6,808 nt of DNA from an uncultured Verrucomicrobiota bacterium (GTDB lineage: Bacteria; Verrucomicrobiota; Kiritimatiellia; RFP12; UBA1067): positions 1 through 6,808 of the forward strand of contig CAMEZU010000100.1 of assembly GCA_945947925.1 (NCBI GenBank). The letters are read 5' to 3'. Shown here in pieces: positions 3,885-6,808 of the stretch (its first letter is position 1; the number at the start of each line of letters is the position of its first letter). The position numbers and the translations under genes are program-made. Under the pieces are notes generated by a model that ran no database searches, was not told the origin of the DNA, and was given only the letters and a program-made list of their open reading frames with translations.

Positions 3885-6377
3885 ATGAATAAGACATTTG
3901 CCGCATTGTGCGTCCTTTCTTCATTGTCAGTCTTCGCCGGACAACCTGAGCTCGTCGGCTTCAGCTGTGTGCAGGATCAGGACAGGTCGACCGTGTCCAC
4001 GTCCTTCACGCTTGCCGGCGACGCCATTCTGACCGTCGATGTAAAAACGAACGGCGTTTCGATTGGCTGGCGGAACTTCCGCACGGCGATGACGGGCGCG
4101 GCGCTCAACCGCGTCAATCCGGCAGGCGAATATACGCTCGTCTGGGATCCCTCGAACAGCTGGATTCAGCCGCGGACGATCTTCCCCGGCGGAGTCGTGT
4201 CGGTCGAGGTGATGGCGTGGAGCCCAGACAATCCGCCGGACTGGATGGACGTCGACCTGACTTCCGTCTCGAACGTCGCCTATTACGTCACTTCGGACGA
4301 GCTGCCGTATGCCGTCTCGGATGACGTCTACAAGACGACGCATTTGCTGATGCGTCGCATACATGCTGCGAACCGAGTCTGGCTCATGGGCTCGCCGGCG
4401 TCGGAATCGGGACGTGCGACCAAGAACGCCATAGAGACGCAGCACCCGGTTGCACTCAGCGCAGACTACTACATCGGCGTCTACGAATTTACGCAGGGAC
4501 AGTACAAAAACCTTGGGTTTGCAGTTCCCGACGGACAGTCGGCCATTGGTGACAGGCATCCGCTTGCGATGGTGACATACACGGATTTCCATGGCTGGTG
4601 GAACTACTGGTGGCCGGAAAACGGGCATAGCGTCGCCAGCGGAACAGTGCTTGACGCGCTGCGAAAGAGGTCCGGCGTGCAGTTCGACCTTCCGACGGAG
4701 GCGCAGTGGGAGTACGTCTGTCGCGCAGGAACGACCACGGCCTATTGCGACGGTACGGCGAATTCGACGACTGTCGGCGACTACGCCGTATACAAGGCGA
4801 ATGCGCCGACGGACGGAAACGGCGGCCAGACGTGCGCCGAAGTTGGCACGAAGAACGCAAACGGGTTCGGTATTTTCGACATGATCGGCAACGTGTCGGA
4901 GTTCTGCCGCGAGCAGCTGTCTGCCGATCTGGGGGCGGACTACGCGTGCGACCCAAAAGGGGTCGTCATTTCGAAAAACGCCGGCGTTGTTATGTTCGCC
5001 AACCGTGGAGCGAACTATTCAAAGGCCGTGTCGAGCTGGGACGATGGACTCGGCGGCAATGTTGCCTGGCTTCGGCCGGCAGCCCGCGGCGATCGCTACG
5101 TAAGCCCGTCAACGAAAGCGGCGACACTCGGCGCGCGACTCGTCGCTCCCGCATCGCGCGACTGGCCCACGGTGTCTGTTGCTACGGGAACAGTTTCGCA
5201 GGACAGCTCGCGACGCGTTGCCATCACCTACGAACTTGAAGAGGACTCCATCGTGACACTTGAGCTCTACGAGGACGGAGAGCGCGTCTCGGACGAGGCG
5301 CTTCGCGGCGTTTGCGGAGACGTGAACCGCGTCGTGACAAACGGCACGAGGTGCATCTACTGGCAGCCGGATGCATCATGGGAGGGGAAGACGATCGAGA
5401 GCGGACATCTCTCGTTCAGGATACGGCAGTGGCCCACGAACGATCCGCCGGCCTACATGGCGATCGACTTGCGGAGCCCGAGCGTCACGAACATCCAGTT
5501 CTACGCTAGCGCCGAGGCCATGCCCGAGCCCATTACGAACGACATCTGGAAGACGGACTATCTCGTCATGCGCCGCATTCCGGCAAAGGACGTGACATGG
5601 TGGATGGGTATTCCAACGAACGCTGTCGGTCAAAGCGTAGAGGGCGTTGCAAGCGACCTGAAGAATTCAAAGCGCCACCGCGTGAAGCTTTCCCAGGACT
5701 ACTATATCTCAGTTTTCGAGCTAACGCGCCGCCAGACGCGCGTGTTCGGGAACACTGCATCGTCGGATGCAAACGCATCAGAGTGGACACTGCCGTACTT
5801 GGGAAGGCGAAACGGCCTTCGAAACAACGACGGCAACACCTGCGGGTGGCCGGTGGCAGGACATACTGTCAATTCGAACGGCGCCCTGCAGAAGTTCCGT
5901 GATCGCTTCGGCCTTCAATTCGACCTGCCGACGGAAGCCCAGTGGGAGTACGCCTGCAGGGCCGGGACGGATGATGCCTATCACGGGGCGGCGAGTCAGA
6001 ATGAGGTTGCATGGACGCCGGGGAACGCCAGCGTGATTCATCCTGTCGGAGAGCTGAAGCCGAACGGATGGGGACTCTATGACATGCTTGGCAATCTCTG
6101 TGAGGTCTGTTTGGAAGGGCTCGACGCAAAGTATGGCTTGACGGATGAGCAACTCGCGTCCAACACGCCTGTGACGGATCCGTATGGCCCGGTCACCGTG
6201 TCCGACAATGATGTCCTTCGCGGCGGATCTTACAGTCTGGCCGTCACAAAGGCGCGGAGCGGTGATCGTACGACACAGACGCACAAAAGTAGTACTTGGG
6301 GCGATCCCGGCTATCGGCTGGTATGCCCGCTTCCAGGGGCAACGTTCCCCGATCCAGTCCTGCCGTCGGCTGAATGA
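3885..6377 (+). CDS. Exported tandem FGE/SUMF1-like protein, catalytic cysteines absent
   Basis: An 830-residue exported protein. Residues 1-18 form a signal peptide (cleavage likely after VFA). The rest is two diverged copies of one ~405-residue unit. Each unit has a beta-rich module (residues ~20-150 and ~427-555, sharing TNG, W-P-D/S-xSW and NPP/DPP-x-MxxDL landmarks) followed by a formylglycine-generating-enzyme-like domain (~155-422 and ~561-815). FGE landmarks seen twice: LMRRI/VMRRI, YYIGVYEFT / YYISVFELT, QFDLPTEAQWEY (266-277; 678-689), CRAGT, NGFGIFDMIGN / NGWGLYDMLGN. Copy 2 keeps VLRGGSYS (777-784) and GYRLVC; copy 1 is degenerate here (ANRGANYS, GARLV). Neither has the cysteine pair that follows GGSY in true FGE (Cys336/Cys341 in human), so sulfatase activation is unlikely; a binding or structural role is inferred. 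The ATG at 3885 is chosen over an upstream in-frame TTG (3783) because it gives the signal peptide and has AAAGGG at 3871-3876. Confidence 0.88.
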   Translation: MNKTFAALCVLSSLSVFAGQPELVGFSCVQDQDRSTVSTSFTLAGDAILTVDVKTNGVSIGWRNFRTAMTGAALNRVNPAGEYTLVWDPSNSWIQPRTIFPGGVVSVEVMAWSPDNPPDWMDVDLTSVSNVAYYVTSDELPYAVSDDVYKTTHLLMRRIHAANRVWLMGSPASESGRATKNAIETQHPVALSADYYIGVYEFTQGQYKNLGFAVPDGQSAIGDRHPLAMVTYTDFHGWWNYWWPENGHSVASGTVLDALRKRSGVQFDLPTEAQWEYVCRAGTTTAYCDGTANSTTVGDYAVYKANAPTDGNGGQTCAEVGTKNANGFGIFDMIGNVSEFCREQLSADLGADYACDPKGVVISKNAGVVMFANRGANYSKAVSSWDDGLGGNVAWLRPAARGDRYVSPSTKAATLGARLVAPASRDWPTVSVATGTVSQDSSRRVAITYELEEDSIVTLELYEDGERVSDEALRGVCGDVNRVVTNGTRCIYWQPDASWEGKTIESGHLSFRIRQWPTNDPPAYMAIDLRSPSVTNIQFYASAEAMPEPITNDIWKTDYLVMRRIPAKDVTWWMGIPTNAVGQSVEGVASDLKNSKRHRVKLSQDYYISVFELTRRQTRVFGNTASSDANASEWTLPYLGRRNGLRNNDGNTCGWPVAGHTVNSNGALQKFRDRFGLQFDLPTEAQWEYACRAGTDDAYHGAASQNEVAWTPGNASVIHPVGELKPNGWGLYDMLGNLCEVCLEGLDAKYGLTDEQLASNTPVTDPYGPVTVSDNDVLRGGSYSLAVTKARSGDRTTQTHKSSTWGDPGYRLVCPLPGATFPDPVLPSAE
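3942..5156 (+). repeat. Protein-level repeat unit 1 of the tandem FGE-like protein
   Basis: Residues ~20-424. It is recognisable against unit 2 by the shared order of the beta module, MRRI, YYI, FDLPTEAQWEY and G-N-E landmarks, with the FDLPTEAQWEY motif recurring 412 residues later. The nucleotide sequences are well diverged, so this is an old duplication. Unit 1 has lost the usual RGGS/GFR signatures near its end. Confidence 0.75.
5163..6335 (+). repeat. Protein-level repeat unit 2 of the tandem FGE-like protein
   Basis: Residues ~427-817. Same architecture as unit 1 but closer to the FGE family consensus (VLRGGSYS, GDPGYRLVC). Its middle region between the YYISVFELT and DLPTEAQWEY motifs is clearly shorter in recognisable FGE sequence and differs from unit 1, which suggests different surface specificity. 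Confidence 0.72.
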
Positions 6378-6415
6378 TCTTCATCAAAAAACCAAAGGAG
6401 AACATAAATATAACA

Positions 6416-6808
6416 ATGAAGACTGTTGTAATCCTTGCGGCTTCTATGATGCTGTCGGCGTGGGCAGCTGAGGAGCATCCGTTCACGGGAGGGACATGCG
6501 CTCGGGAGAAGAATGGCGCGTGCGCGATTACGGTCGGCGAGCATCGTATCGAGGCCGCATCGCGCTGGATAGATACGCGCTGGGGTACGCCCGTAATCGA
6601 CGGCGCGATGAAGGCCTCGGTGACAAACGGCGCGCTTAGGCTCGAGTTCTCCGCCGTCCCGCCGGACTTGAGTAAACTCAACAAGGACCACCCGATGATG
6701 GTGAAGCTGACCGGCGACGCCACATCCTACCCAAAGGGACGTCTCATGCTCGGTCCCGCCGCGAAGACGTTCGAGCAGTCCTGCTGGGCCTATGGTGACT
6801 CCATCAAG
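6416..6808 (+). CDS. Exported protein of unknown function, 3' end outside the window
   Basis: The frame is open from ATG 6416 to the window end (131 codons, no stop), so the gene is 3'-partial. It begins with a clear signal peptide, MKTVVILAASMMLSAWA, with likely cleavage before AEEHPF. The visible mature part includes Cys28 and Cys36, RIEAASRWIDTRWGTPVIDG, and MLGPAAKTFEQSCWAYGDSIK. I do not recognise the family. Codon use (GC-rich third positions) matches the gene before it. An AAAGGAG at 6394-6400 is probably its ribosome-binding site but lies 15 nt from the ATG, longer than usual, and no better in-frame start is seen. It follows the FGE-like gene by 38 nt with no terminator between them, so it is probably the third gene of the same operon. 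Confidence 0.7.
   Translation, partial: MKTVVILAASMMLSAWAAEEHPFTGGTCAREKNGACAITVGEHRIEAASRWIDTRWGTPVIDGAMKASVTNGALRLEFSAVPPDLSKLNKDHPMMVKLTGDATSYPKGRLMLGPAAKTFEQSCWAYGDSIK

Noticed and set aside
6180..6340. Variable region of a diversity-generating retroelement (these often use the same C-lectin/FGE fold at the protein C terminus)
   Set aside because: No reverse transcriptase, no template repeat and no unusual run of adenine-derived variable codons is visible in the window. The downstream flank is not included, so a search there for a near-identical ~100-bp copy would be the decisive test.
1..6808. CRISPR arrays, tRNA/rRNA genes, insertion sequences, phage or plasmid genes
   Set aside because: No regularly spaced identical repeats, tRNA cloverleaf, transposase motifs or terminal inverted repeats were seen on either strand.

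Overview
The window is high-GC bacterial DNA (putP/lpxI strongly GC-rich, regulator and intergenic DNA lower). It encodes an LpxI-type lipid A enzyme, so the host is a diderm with an outer membrane. An exported FGE/sulfatase-modifying-factor-like protein in tandem copy and a XylR-like LacI/AraC hybrid regulator together resemble the PVC superphylum, most likely Kiritimatiellota, Verrucomicrobiota or Lentisphaerota. This placement is inferred from gene content and protein style; no marker gene is present.

Left part (1-2325, + strand): a PutP-family sodium:solute symporter that lacks roughly its first 60 residues, then 25 nt later lpxI. The gap between them is almost entirely a perfect 7-bp hairpin. 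The homology of the symporter starts abruptly near position 66, after an AT-richer non-homologous leader, which suggests a deletion, a rearrangement or an assembly junction.

Middle (2124-3494, - strand): a complete XylR-like regulator (sugar-sensor-type periplasmic-binding fold plus C-terminal AraC helix-turn-helix). Its recognisable domain ends near 2346, but the frame stays open for 73 more codons and overlaps the 3' end of the convergent lpxI by 202 nt.

Divergent intergenic region (3495-3634, AT-rich): an extended -10 promoter almost on top of the regulator start, a good -35/-10 promoter for the rightward genes, and between them a 13-bp direct repeat (TTGTTTG-NN-ATGA, 23 bp apart) placed as an AraC-family activator site would be.

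Right part (3635-6808, + strand): a tight cluster of three genes, each starting with a signal-peptide-like sequence: a 78-residue unrecognised small protein, an 830-residue protein made of two diverged copies of [beta-rich module + FGE-like domain], and an unrecognised secreted protein cut off by the window end. Both FGE-like domains keep the fold motifs but lack the paired cysteines of true formylglycine-generating enzymes, so a binding or structural role is more likely than sulfatase activation. The most interesting reading is a regulator-controlled envelope or secreted module: the XylR-like protein senses an unknown ligand and switches on the divergent exported operon. That link is inferred from gene arrangement and the repeat, not demonstrated.
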